Source: an uncultured Gammaproteobacteria bacterium (GTDB lineage Bacteria; Pseudomonadota; Gammaproteobacteria; Pseudomonadales; Ketobacteraceae). From it: a stretch of DNA of 44,113 nt. Shown in pieces: positions 1-7,225 of the stretch (positions within the stretch are counted from its first letter, which is position 1; the number at the start of each line of letters is the position of its first letter). The position numbers were made by a program, and so were the translations under genes. The notes beneath the pieces are model-generated. The model was given only the letters and a program-made list of their open reading frames with translations, had not been told where the DNA came from and searched no databases. The stretch is taken from assembly GCA_913063495.1 (NCBI GenBank), contig CAJXXT010000017.1:1-44113 (forward strand), written 5' to 3'.

Positions 1-104
1 TGTTTCGCAAGGCCGGGACCAATATCAGCGGCTAATTCTAAGCCGGTAATCGGGTTTTCAAAGCTTCGAACACTGCCATCTGGCAGGGTGATTTCAATGG
101 ACAT
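1..104 (-). CDS. thrS: Threonyl-tRNA synthetase, N-terminal fragment (runs off the window)
   Basis: Only the first 34 codons are inside the window. The reverse strand from the ATG at 102-104 reads [15 protein letters not shown] and continues to a DIGPGLAK segment, which is the TGS domain start of bacterial ThrRS (family proteins typically begin M-P-x-I-T-L-P-D-G-S and contain DIGPGLAKA). The enzyme charges tRNA-Thr in the cytoplasm. An AGGA Shine-Dalgarno element lies 6 bases upstream of the ATG. A TATAAT hexamer on the minus strand (148-153) could be the -10 of its promoter, but I see no good -35. Its start faces away from the TM2 gene, so the two are divergently transcribed. The catalytic and anticodon domains are outside the window. 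Confidence 0.92.
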   Translation of the reverse strand, partial: MSIEITLPDGSVRSFENPITGLELAADIGPGLAK

Positions 105-325
105 GGTGGTTCCTGAGTGATGTCAAACCAAAGTAAAGGGGTGGCCGATTATATTAAACCGTAATTGTAGATACCGCTGTGGTTACAGGTAGTGCTACGT
201 AAGGTAGAGTATAGGGCAAACGAACACGAAATTTTATAACAGAATGGCCATTAGCTAAAGGCATTTCGTAAGGTGCTGCTAGACGAAATTAAATATGGTT
301 GAAGAATGGGAACTAGGAGTTGTTT

Positions 326-745
326 ATGGCTGAGCAAACAGTCTCAGTGAAAGTGCGAATGGAAGGGAAGAGTCTTGTCGTTGCATACCTGCTTTGGTGG
401 TTTTTGGGCGCTTTGGGTGGGCATCGATTTTATCTTGGTCGAATTAAAACGGCAGTTACTCAGTTGTTACTATTTTCAGTGGGAGCTATCACGGCATTTG
501 TCATTTTTGGCTGGATTCTTTTGTTTGCTTGGTTTATTTGGTGGGCATTGGATAGCTATTTTACTTATCGTATGGTCATAGAAGAAAACGAGAAGTTGGG
601 GGTGGCTGATGCGGGTTTCTCACTGGTAAAGGAAGGGGGCGCGGGTAATGATCTAGATCAGTTGGAGAAGTTGCATGCCCTGTATGAAAAGGGGGTAATG
701 ACAAAAGATCAGTATGAATCAAAAAAAGCTAAGCTGTTACCTTAA
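326..745 (+). CDS. TM2-domain membrane protein with C-terminal SHOCT-like motif
   Basis: A 139-residue protein. Residues about 18-75 form the TM2 domain: a first helix ending in GALGGHRFYLGR (the family hallmark is a Gly-rich turn followed by H-R-F-Y-L-G), then two closely spaced hydrophobic helices. After a short linker the C-terminal ~30 residues (LEKLHALYEKGVMTKDQYES) match the SHOCT pattern, a short helical motif often attached to membrane or secreted domains. TM2 proteins are inner-membrane proteins of unsettled function, so no specific role is claimed. The ATG at 326 is chosen because AGGAG at 315-319 sits six bases upstream; a TTG two codons earlier is possible but would put the SD too close. 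It converges with the pterin-synthase-like gene, with no clear terminator between. Confidence 0.85.
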   Translation: MAEQTVSVKVRMEGKSLVVAYLLWWFLGALGGHRFYLGRIKTAVTQLLLFSVGAITAFVIFGWILLFAWFIWWALDSYFTYRMVIEENEKLGVADAGFSLVKEGGAGNDLDQLEKLHALYEKGVMTKDQYESKKAKLLP

Positions 746-785
746 TTGGCTACCGTGGCCCGATGGGGTGAGCCTTGACGCAGCA

Positions 786-1631
786 TTAAGCTGTTCCAAT
801 GGAGCCTTTTAACACGCCCTCATAAGCAAAAACCTGGATGTCACAATCCGGCTTTTGTTTTTTGATTACCTTTGCAATATGGTCTGCCAAATATTCAACG
901 GTAGAGTCAGTGCTGATAACATAACAGCAGCGAGAAGGCAGTGTTAATTCAAAGCGCCCCTGGGGAGCATCGTAGGAAAATTGGGTCTGTGTATCGTTAG
1001 TGTTTTCTTGGCAAACATCCTCTTCGGTTCCAATATAAATATCTTTCCAACGTTGTGCCCAGGATGTTTCGAGGGCTGGGTTACGCTCGCCGTTAATTAG
1101 GATTTCAATGCGAGAGCGATGACCATGAGCAATGCGCTGACAATTACCGTCATGCTTTTTTAGGCCATGACTGTAGTGATAAAATGGCCCGTCTATTTCC
1201 TCAGGTCTAAGCGTGATATGGATGTCAGTGACATTAGACGGCAGTAGCTGCTTGAGTTTACTTTCCATCAGTTGGGCAATGTTCTCAGGAGAGACATTGT
1301 TGCAGGGTAATAACTCGGCACCGGAGGGAGGGGATAGGTGTTTGTATTCACCCCCTCTACTGTCTTGCCAGCTTATAGTAAGGCCTCCATCATCAATGGA
1401 TGAATGAAGCTGTTTCAGCCCTTTGGGTACCAATAAGCGGTGATCGTATAACTCATCAATCGCATGTTTAATTTGTTTTTTTACATGGCCAAAGTCAAAA
1501 ACCATACCCTGGTGATCCAGGTCACCGTGTAGTATCACATCCACTATCCAGCTTTCGCCTAGAATGCCCCGGTCAGCGTTAACGTAGGAAAAGTCCATAA
1601 CCGTAAGGTGTTTTACAAAAAGCGCGGGCAT
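786..1631 (-). CDS. Tandem 6-pyruvoyl-tetrahydropterin synthase / QueD-like protein
   Basis: A 281-residue protein containing two copies of the T-fold of the PTPS/QueD family, against ~120-150 residues for ordinary QueD. The first half (about 1-140) has GMVFDFGHVKKQ and a following DHRLL, the usual second motif of QueD, plus an SPENIAQLM segment equivalent to the NPTAENIA motif, but it lacks the zinc histidines. The second half (about 150-281) has the zinc/catalytic part: YHYSHGL, then GNCQR with the Cys in the catalytic position, then HGHRSRIEI, and a C-terminal VEYLADHIA helix. Active-site elements are thus split between the halves, as if a swapped or fused dimer. QueD family members make 6-carboxytetrahydropterin for queuosine or related pterins. 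I see no other queuosine gene nearby, so the exact substrate is uncertain. Confidence 0.75.
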   Translation of the reverse strand: MPALFVKHLTVMDFSYVNADRGILGESWIVDVILHGDLDHQGMVFDFGHVKKQIKHAIDELYDHRLLVPKGLKQLHSSIDDGGLTISWQDSRGGEYKHLSPPSGAELLPCNNVSPENIAQLMESKLKQLLPSNVTDIHITLRPEEIDGPFYHYSHGLKKHDGNCQRIAHGHRSRIEILINGERNPALETSWAQRWKDIYIGTEEDVCQENTNDTQTQFSYDAPQGRFELTLPSRCCYVISTDSTVEYLADHIAKVIKKQKPDCDIQVFAYEGVLKGSIGTA

Positions 1632-1880
1632 AGTCGGTAGGCCTGTTGGAGAGTGGGTGGTCTTGGTAAAAGCGTATAATAACTGAAACCCAGTTCAATA
1701 GTAATGTGATTGTTATGTCGGAGGGAGGGGGCTGCACTTCGGTATGGCGAAAGGTGCTTAATCAATAAGGATAGCGTTTATTGCGTTGGATGTTTGTATT
1801 CGTTGATTCAGGCAATTGACCTATTCTGCTATCCCGTTATTATAGCGACGGAATTGCTTGGAGCAATTAGGAGCAAAAGC

Positions 1881-3074
1881 ATGTTAGGTTTTGGGAGTAA
1901 ACCACGGGTTTGTATCGTGGGCGCAGGGTTTGCCGGTCTTAACGCCGCACAGCAATTAAAATCTTCAAAGTATGACGTGACAGTCATTGATAGGGAGCCA
2001 TGTATTGAATGGTTACCTAATTTGCATGAGATTATTTCTGGGCGAAAAAATGGTGAAGAGCTGAAGTTAAGTCGTAAGCGTATTATGGCAAGGTTGGGTC
2101 ATCGCTTTTGTCAGAACACTGTGGTTGATGTCAGTGGCACTTCGTTGTTGCTGGATACGGGTGATTTGATTGCTTTTGATGCCTGCGTTATTGCAACAGG
2201 AGGTCTTGATGATTTCTCTGGGGTGCCTGGCGCTATGCAGTTTGCCTATTCGGCAAAAAACGTAGCAGGTTGCCAACATATCGCCAAGGTGATGCGCAGA
2301 GCTACCTTAGGGCATCGTACGCTGAAGGTGTCAGTGGTTGGCGCGGGGGTTGAAGGTGTTGAGGTGCTGGGAGAGGCGTTACGTGCTTATCGTCACCGTC
2401 CTCAACTTGAGTTTCAAATGGTTGATGCTAATAAACAGGTTCTGTCGCAATGCGCTGGAAATTTGGATAATGCTGTTCGTCGGCATGTTGATAAACTAAG
2501 TGTCGACTTTTGTATGGGCAACGGGGTGGCATCGGTAGAGAAAGAGGGTTTATATCTTCAAAATGGAAAGACCCTTGAGAGTGATTTGACCATATGGGCA
2601 GGTGACGTATTGCCCACAAAGCAACAATGGGGGCGTGTTTCTAGTACGTTCCAGAGCCATCGCTTTGAAAGTGTATTTGTTGTCGGAGGTGCAGCTGATA
2701 TGCCGCCGATTTTGGCCAAAGAAGCTTTTCACGCTATTGATATGGGGCGTTTTGTAGCAATGAACGTTGAGCGTCTATTGTCTGGTAAGCGTTTAAAGCG
2801 TTTTGACCCGGCAACAAAGCCGCAAGTTGTTAGTTTTGGTGACCTTGATACCTTTATGATCTTTAATGGGTTCTCTGTTTCATCTTCTATGTTGGGAGCT
2901 GCCAAGGAAATGGTGTATACCTTGGGTTTGCTACAGTTAAGCCCGCCGACAAACCCTAAGGATTTTGTGAATACCCTCGATGTTTTCCAGCGTAGTATGC
3001 GCAGGGTTTATTTGCCGACACTTAACCCGGTGAGCATGATGGGTAAATTAACGCGCGCTCGGCTGCTTACTTAA
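1881..3074 (+). CDS. NDH-2-like FAD-dependent pyridine nucleotide oxidoreductase
   Basis: A 397-residue two-dinucleotide-fold flavoprotein. Residues 8-20 (VCIVGAGFAGLNA) are the FAD-binding GxGxxG fold. A second Rossmann motif, VSVVGAGVEGVEV, at about residues 151-163 should bind NAD(P)H. The organisation resembles type II NADH:quinone dehydrogenases, which pass electrons from NADH to membrane quinone. An oddity is the third FAD motif: where the family usually has A-x-G-D, this protein has VFVVGGAADM, so the Asp that contacts the FAD ribityl chain is displaced. The ATG at 1881 is preferred over an upstream in-frame start near 1710 because AGGAG at 1869-1873 precedes it and the FAD motif then begins near the N terminus as usual. 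A TATAAT at 1675-1680 may belong to its promoter. The stop codon overlaps the next gene's ATG (TAATG). Confidence 0.8.
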   Translation: MLGFGSKPRVCIVGAGFAGLNAAQQLKSSKYDVTVIDREPCIEWLPNLHEIISGRKNGEELKLSRKRIMARLGHRFCQNTVVDVSGTSLLLDTGDLIAFDACVIATGGLDDFSGVPGAMQFAYSAKNVAGCQHIAKVMRRATLGHRTLKVSVVGAGVEGVEVLGEALRAYRHRPQLEFQMVDANKQVLSQCAGNLDNAVRRHVDKLSVDFCMGNGVASVEKEGLYLQNGKTLESDLTIWAGDVLPTKQQWGRVSSTFQSHRFESVFVVGGAADMPPILAKEAFHAIDMGRFVAMNVERLLSGKRLKRFDPATKPQVVSFGDLDTFMIFNGFSVSSSMLGAAKEMVYTLGLLQLSPPTNPKDFVNTLDVFQRSMRRVYLPTLNPVSMMGKLTRARLLT

Positions 3075-3625
3075 TGGGTGAAACGTCAATGTATAATGCG
3101 AAGGTAGAGGTGGCAGAGCTTGGCAATCCTATTTTGAGGGCACAAGCTAAAAAGGTGTTGTCATTTGTAGGGGGTGAGGCAGAAGACGAAGGACTTGCCT
3201 GTATCGTAGCGCAAATGCGAGAGGTAATGCAGGAGCGAAATGGTGTTGGGATTGCAGCTCCCCAAATTGGTATATCACAACAGGTCCTTATTATTGCTTC
3301 CCGGCCAAATGAACGCTATCCCGAGGCGCCATTTATTGAGCCAGTGGTGATGATAAACCCGATTATAGACGTCGAGTCATCGCAAACTGAAAAAGGTTGG
3401 GAAGGGTGCTTAAGTGTGCCTGGAATTAGAGGTTATGTGTCTCGTGCAGTTCAAGTCAGCGTGAATTTTGTTGATGTAAATGGTGCATCTCAGCGCTGGG
3501 ATTTAGAGGGTTTTCCTGCACGTATATTTTTGCACGAGTACGATCATTTGATTGGGCTAACATTTTTGGATCGCATCGACAGCGTTGCCGATCTAATTTC
3601 CGAAAATGAGCTGGCAAAACGGTAA
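3074..3625 (+). CDS. def: Peptide deformylase family protein
   Basis: A 183-residue protein carrying all three deformylase motifs: GVGIAAPQIG (motif 1), EGCLSVPG (motif 2, whose Cys is a metal ligand) and HEYDHLIG (motif 3, two metal His and the catalytic Glu). Deformylase removes the N-formyl group from new proteins at the ribosome exit. All metal ligands are present, so activity is expected. The first ATG (3074) overlaps the stop of the upstream flavoprotein; a second in-frame ATG at 3089 is a plausible alternative start. It is not next to fmt, where the main housekeeping def often lies, so it may be a second copy; that cannot be decided here. Confidence 0.88.
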   Translation: MGETSMYNAKVEVAELGNPILRAQAKKVLSFVGGEAEDEGLACIVAQMREVMQERNGVGIAAPQIGISQQVLIIASRPNERYPEAPFIEPVVMINPIIDVESSQTEKGWEGCLSVPGIRGYVSRAVQVSVNFVDVNGASQRWDLEGFPARIFLHEYDHLIGLTFLDRIDSVADLISENELAKR

Positions 3626-3674
3626 ATTGAATCAGGACGATTGCCAAGTCGTCCCTCCCGTTAGGGCTTTGATA

Positions 3675-5117
3675 TTAAGCGTGCAGTTTCTTTAGAAACT
3701 CTTGTTGTTCTGCTTTATTTGGAATATTGCCTGCAGCTCGCAGATGGAAATCCTCAAGTGTTACCGATTTTTTTGCATCACGTTTCGCAAGGCGGCTCGC
3801 TAGTGGCCCAATGTAAAACGTTAATGTCTCGGCAACTTTTTTGATGTCATCTGCGGATATTATTGTTGTTTTCTGGCTTAGAGCGGGAGATGCAATAGGT
3901 GCATTTTCGAGACCAAAAATCAGTGATGCGGAGGTTCTTCCATCGGAGGTTGTGTTGGCTGTTGATATTGAGTCGTTACCTGTGTGGGCTCGGTATATAC
4001 CTGATGATGTTAGGTTTTGAATGAACTCTTGTCGCTCTTGCTCTGTAGGAATGTGTTGCGCTAGTATTTGAGATAAACCTTCCATCGTTTGGCTTTTTTT
4101 GCTGGATTTTTTCACTAAGTAATGAGCCATAGGGCCAACATATTTTGCTAGCGTCTGTTCTAAAGAGCCTAGTGTGTCGGCGTTCCATACACTAGCAGAC
4201 GTTTCGGGTTTGGAGGGGCTAGTCGATGCGGCTGCAGACGCGACAATTGTTTTTGCAGTGGGAGAAATGTAAAAACTGGTTTTTGCATCAGCCAGTTCCA
4301 TATCATCAATACAACGAAGTTTTTTAATAAAGTCCGAGGCTGATTGAAAACGGGTTTCAGCTAATGGTTGAAGTGCTTTACGCAGAATAGGTTTTATTGA
4401 ATTGATGCTCTGAACGGAAAGGTGCCCGTGTACATCAAGAGAGTCTATGGTTTCGTTAAGACTTAAACCTCGGACAGGGCGTTGTTGGGTGAGTAGCTCG
4501 TAAAATAAAACACCAACGCTATAGAGGTCTGAACGTTGGTCGACCTGTAACCCTTGAAGTCCCTCGGGCGACATGTAATTAGGTGTGCCAACCATAAAAC
4601 CAGTACTGGTTAAGTCGGATGTATCAAGCCTAGCGACACCAAAGTCTGAAACTTTTACCTTGCCGTTTTCCAATAAAATAATATTTGCGGGTTTGATGTC
4701 GCGATGGACAACACCTTTGCTGTGGGCGTGTTCTAGAGCTTGTAGTATCTGGATAGTAATATCTGCCGCAACAGCAAGAGAGTATTGAGAGTCACTTTGT
4801 AGTTGTGCTTTAAGTTCGATCCCGTCCACGTATTCCATGGCAATATAAGGACGGTCGTCGTGAAACCCAAAGTCAAATACACTCACAATATTTGGGTGTA
4901 AACAGCGAGCTGCAGCTTTGGCTTCTTGTTGGAATCTAACCGTAAGGTCATCCCCCAGGTCGCCTTCTAATAAATGCGTGTGAAGCACTTTGACGGCTAC
5001 ATGACGCTCAATTTGAGCGTCCAGGCCTTTATATACGATACCCATAGCGCCCTTGCCGAGCACTTTTTCTATATCGTATTTGGCGATCCTTGTAGGAACT
5101 GCTTGTTGCTTACTCAT
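3675..5117 (-). CDS. Hanks-type Ser/Thr protein kinase with two C-terminal repeat domains
   Basis: A 480-residue protein. The kinase domain (about 14-270) has GKGAMG glycine loop (21-26), Lys43 in VAVK, the catalytic HRDIKPAN (138-145), DFG (158-160) and a SPE in place of APE. All catalytic residues are present, so it should be active. There is no transmembrane segment. After a Ser/Ala-rich linker come two copies of a ~50-residue helical domain at about 319-370 and 429-478; each has a Y-[VI]-G-P-[ML]-A core and ends in an [QE]-[RQ]-Q-E-F motif. Such tails occur on other proteobacterial kinases, but I cannot assign a function. It lies 46 bases downstream of the heme/HAMP sensor on the same strand, with no terminator between, so the two are probably co-transcribed and functionally linked. 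No strong SD precedes the ATG. Confidence 0.9.
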   Translation of the reverse strand: MSKQQAVPTRIAKYDIEKVLGKGAMGIVYKGLDAQIERHVAVKVLHTHLLEGDLGDDLTVRFQQEAKAAARCLHPNIVSVFDFGFHDDRPYIAMEYVDGIELKAQLQSDSQYSLAVAADITIQILQALEHAHSKGVVHRDIKPANIILLENGKVKVSDFGVARLDTSDLTSTGFMVGTPNYMSPEGLQGLQVDQRSDLYSVGVLFYELLTQQRPVRGLSLNETIDSLDVHGHLSVQSINSIKPILRKALQPLAETRFQSASDFIKKLRCIDDMELADAKTSFYISPTAKTIVASAAASTSPSKPETSASVWNADTLGSLEQTLAKYVGPMAHYLVKKSSKKSQTMEGLSQILAQHIPTEQERQEFIQNLTSSGIYRAHTGNDSISTANTTSDGRTSASLIFGLENAPIASPALSQKTTIISADDIKKVAETLTFYIGPLASRLAKRDAKKSVTLEDFHLRAAGNIPNKAEQQEFLKKLHA

Positions 5118-5163
5118 GAGTGTTACTTACTTGTCCATGTTGTCTGGCGCTTTTCGTTCGCCG

Positions 5164-6051
5164 TTATTCGTCATCAATTGTCTCGTCGAGAAGCTTGACG
5201 GCGTTGTCTAGGCTGCGGTGCATGCGGTTAAAAGAACGACCCAAGGATGAGATCTCGTCGTTTCCTTTTACCACGAGCTCTTCTACCGTAAGGTTGCCTA
5301 AGCTGACATCATCGGCTTTTTTCGACATGGCAGAAACAGGCTTTAGTACAATATAGTGCAGCATGATGTTGAGTAGGATGATAAGCAAAACAAAAACGCC
5401 TACCAAGGCAATCATGAAGGTTATAAATGTGCTATTTGCACGTTCTAGCGGTAATGACATTGGGACGGACACTATTTGAGCGCCGATAACCTCGTCTAGC
5501 TTCCAGCCAAATCCGTTGTTGTCACCATAGGTATTGATCAATGTTTCTGGCGCTTCAGCTGGCGTGCTGTGACAGCTGAGGCAGGCTGGGTTGGTGATTT
5601 TGATAGGGCGGCTTAAATATAGTTGAGGTCCGGTGGGGGTGCTTCGTTCGCCAACAAGTTCCTTTTCAGCATCGTGGTTTCGGAAGAAAGATACGATATC
5701 TGTTTCCCATTCAGTTGCTCGATTGGCGGGATTTGTTGGGTTTAACGTTGCCTCTTTATAGCTGTACTCTGGGTGTTTCTTTTGTAGTCTTTTAATATAT
5801 TGAGAGGCAGCGTAGGCGGGAACCGTTTGAGAAATAAAATGGCGGCGTTGTTGTACGGCTAATAATGGTTTGACTTCTTTTACCGTGTAACCTCGAACAG
5901 CAATCGCGCTTTCCATCATAATACGGGCAGATTGAAGAACTTCTTCTCGGGCGTTGTCGTTTAGTAATTTGTTGCTAAATACACCTGCAATGGCTAAGCC
6001 TGCGCAAATTGCAACAAGCAATACCAGGTTGAATTTCATTCTTAAGCCCAT
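5164..6051 (-). CDS. Membrane c-type heme sensor (Tll0287/DUF3365-like) with HAMP domain
   Basis: A 295-residue inner-membrane protein. It has an N-terminal membrane helix (about 7-25), a periplasmic domain (about 30-205), a second helix (about 209-231) and a HAMP-like region (about 232-285) ending shortly after. The periplasmic domain carries a single CXXCH heme-attachment motif, CLSCH at 157-161, within a region like the Tll0287/DUF3365 heme domain (note the RHFISQTVPAYAA segment). No kinase, cyclase or methyl-accepting module follows the HAMP, so the signal must pass to another protein. The Ser/Thr kinase encoded just downstream is the obvious candidate; that is inference from operon position. 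Heme attachment would need the cytochrome c maturation system. A GAGGG SD lies five bases before the ATG. Confidence 0.85.
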   Translation of the reverse strand: MGLRMKFNLVLLVAICAGLAIAGVFSNKLLNDNAREEVLQSARIMMESAIAVRGYTVKEVKPLLAVQQRRHFISQTVPAYAASQYIKRLQKKHPEYSYKEATLNPTNPANRATEWETDIVSFFRNHDAEKELVGERSTPTGPQLYLSRPIKITNPACLSCHSTPAEAPETLINTYGDNNGFGWKLDEVIGAQIVSVPMSLPLERANSTFITFMIALVGVFVLLIILLNIMLHYIVLKPVSAMSKKADDVSLGNLTVEELVVKGNDEISSLGRSFNRMHRSLDNAVKLLDETIDDE

Positions 6052-6165
6052 AATTCCCTCTCTTTGATTGGTAAAATAGTCTAGTAAGCGGTGTGACAGA
6101 GCCTTTTATAGCAGGCACGTTAACAAAATGGGTAGTAAAAAGAAATGATAACTAGGTATGCTCGA

Positions 6166-7044
6166 TTAAAGCATGGCGTTGCACTTTTTTAAACCGTCGT
6201 ATGCCGCTTTGAAATGCCCAGTTTTCAGTGTGGTTGCATAGGTTTGTGTGACAGGCCAAGACGGCCAAAAACCTACCTTTATTACGAATGAATCGTGTTT
6301 TTTCATAGCATTAACAAGGGCTTTGTAATTTGTATCGAACAGGATCGATGTGGGGGTGTGGAGCTGTTCGATAGGGGCGATTTGTTGTTGTCCGACAAAC
6401 ACCCCTGTGCCTGTATAGCTGATGTCAATATTGGATTTTGTGTGAAGGATAATATGCTGTTGTGTTATTTCAAGGTAAACCGGAGTGTTGCCTTGTCCGT
6501 CATGCATGTTGTTAATGGTGCTGGCTAAGCTGCATTGATTACTTAAGGATTGACTTTCACTTAGCGTCCAAGGGCCAATTATCAAAGGCAGGGCTTCTAA
6601 AGAGACGCCGATTTCAGGCGGAGTGATTAGCGTTGCAATTTTTTTTGCAGGTTTTATTGTAGGTTTTATTGTGGTTTTTTTTGTCGTAGGTGTTGTTGAG
6701 GTCAGCTTATTTTTTGTGGTAGTTGGCCTGATTTTTATGGGAGGGCTTTTCTTGGTGATTATGCTCGGCTTAGTCTTGGAGAGTTGAGGGGGTGCTTTGG
6801 ATTTATCCGTAGATACCGACTTCTTTGCTGGGGCTATTTGGGGCTGGGAAGGTTTTGGAACATATGGTGTGGGTACCAATACTCGTTGCTTGATTTTAGC
6901 GGGAATTAAAGATGTTGAATTTGCCGTATCTGCGGTCGCCGAAGGAGGTTGAGGGGCGCTTGTTGGCTTTTGCTGAGGCGAAGAGCAGGACGTAATAAAG
7001 AGCAAGGTCGCAACCAACAGAGTAAATGAAAAAATATGGTACAT
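6166..7044 (-). CDS. Putative lipoprotein with Lys/Thr/Pro-rich linker
   Basis: A 292-residue protein I do not recognise as a named family. Residues 1-20 form a lipoprotein signal ending in I-T-S-C (Cys20 lipidated), so it should be membrane-anchored in the periplasm. Residues about 25-140 are low-complexity and rich in Pro, Thr, Lys and Ser, with imperfect repeats of the type T-I-K-P. Such basic linkers can span or bind peptidoglycan. The C-terminal ~145 residues look folded, with two Cys (in NQCSLAS and KKCNAML) that could form a disulfide; the end (a YATTLKT strand followed by AYDGLKKC) faintly recalls secreted IalB-like domains, but not enough to assign. It is upstream of the heme sensor on the same strand (114-base gap), so it may belong to that transcription unit. 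Confidence 0.7.
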   Translation of the reverse strand: MYHIFSFTLLVATLLFITSCSSPQQKPTSAPQPPSATADTANSTSLIPAKIKQRVLVPTPYVPKPSQPQIAPAKKSVSTDKSKAPPQLSKTKPSIITKKSPPIKIRPTTTKNKLTSTTPTTKKTTIKPTIKPAKKIATLITPPEIGVSLEALPLIIGPWTLSESQSLSNQCSLASTINNMHDGQGNTPVYLEITQQHIILHTKSNIDISYTGTGVFVGQQQIAPIEQLHTPTSILFDTNYKALVNAMKKHDSFVIKVGFWPSWPVTQTYATTLKTGHFKAAYDGLKKCNAML

Positions 7045-7225
7045 AAAAAATCCTCAGAGGGTATTGCCGATACAAGTTAGGTCATTCTTGCAGGTTCTAT
7101 TAGATTTACAACGATTGATTGCTGTCAATTTGGTTATATTTTTATGCCTTTTGGGTGCCTTGCCTGTTGGCCGTAAGGGGATATACTGCCAGTTAGGCAT
7201 AACAAAATAACAAGAAGGTTTTAAG

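Noticed and set aside
1710..1880. 57-residue N-terminal extension of the NDH-2-like protein
   Set aside because: No SD at the upstream start, no similarity to the family, and the ATG at 1881 has a good SD directly before the FAD motif.
3635..3654. Hairpin GGACGA/TCGTCC between def and the kinase as a terminator
   Set aside because: Six-base stem without a T run on either side.
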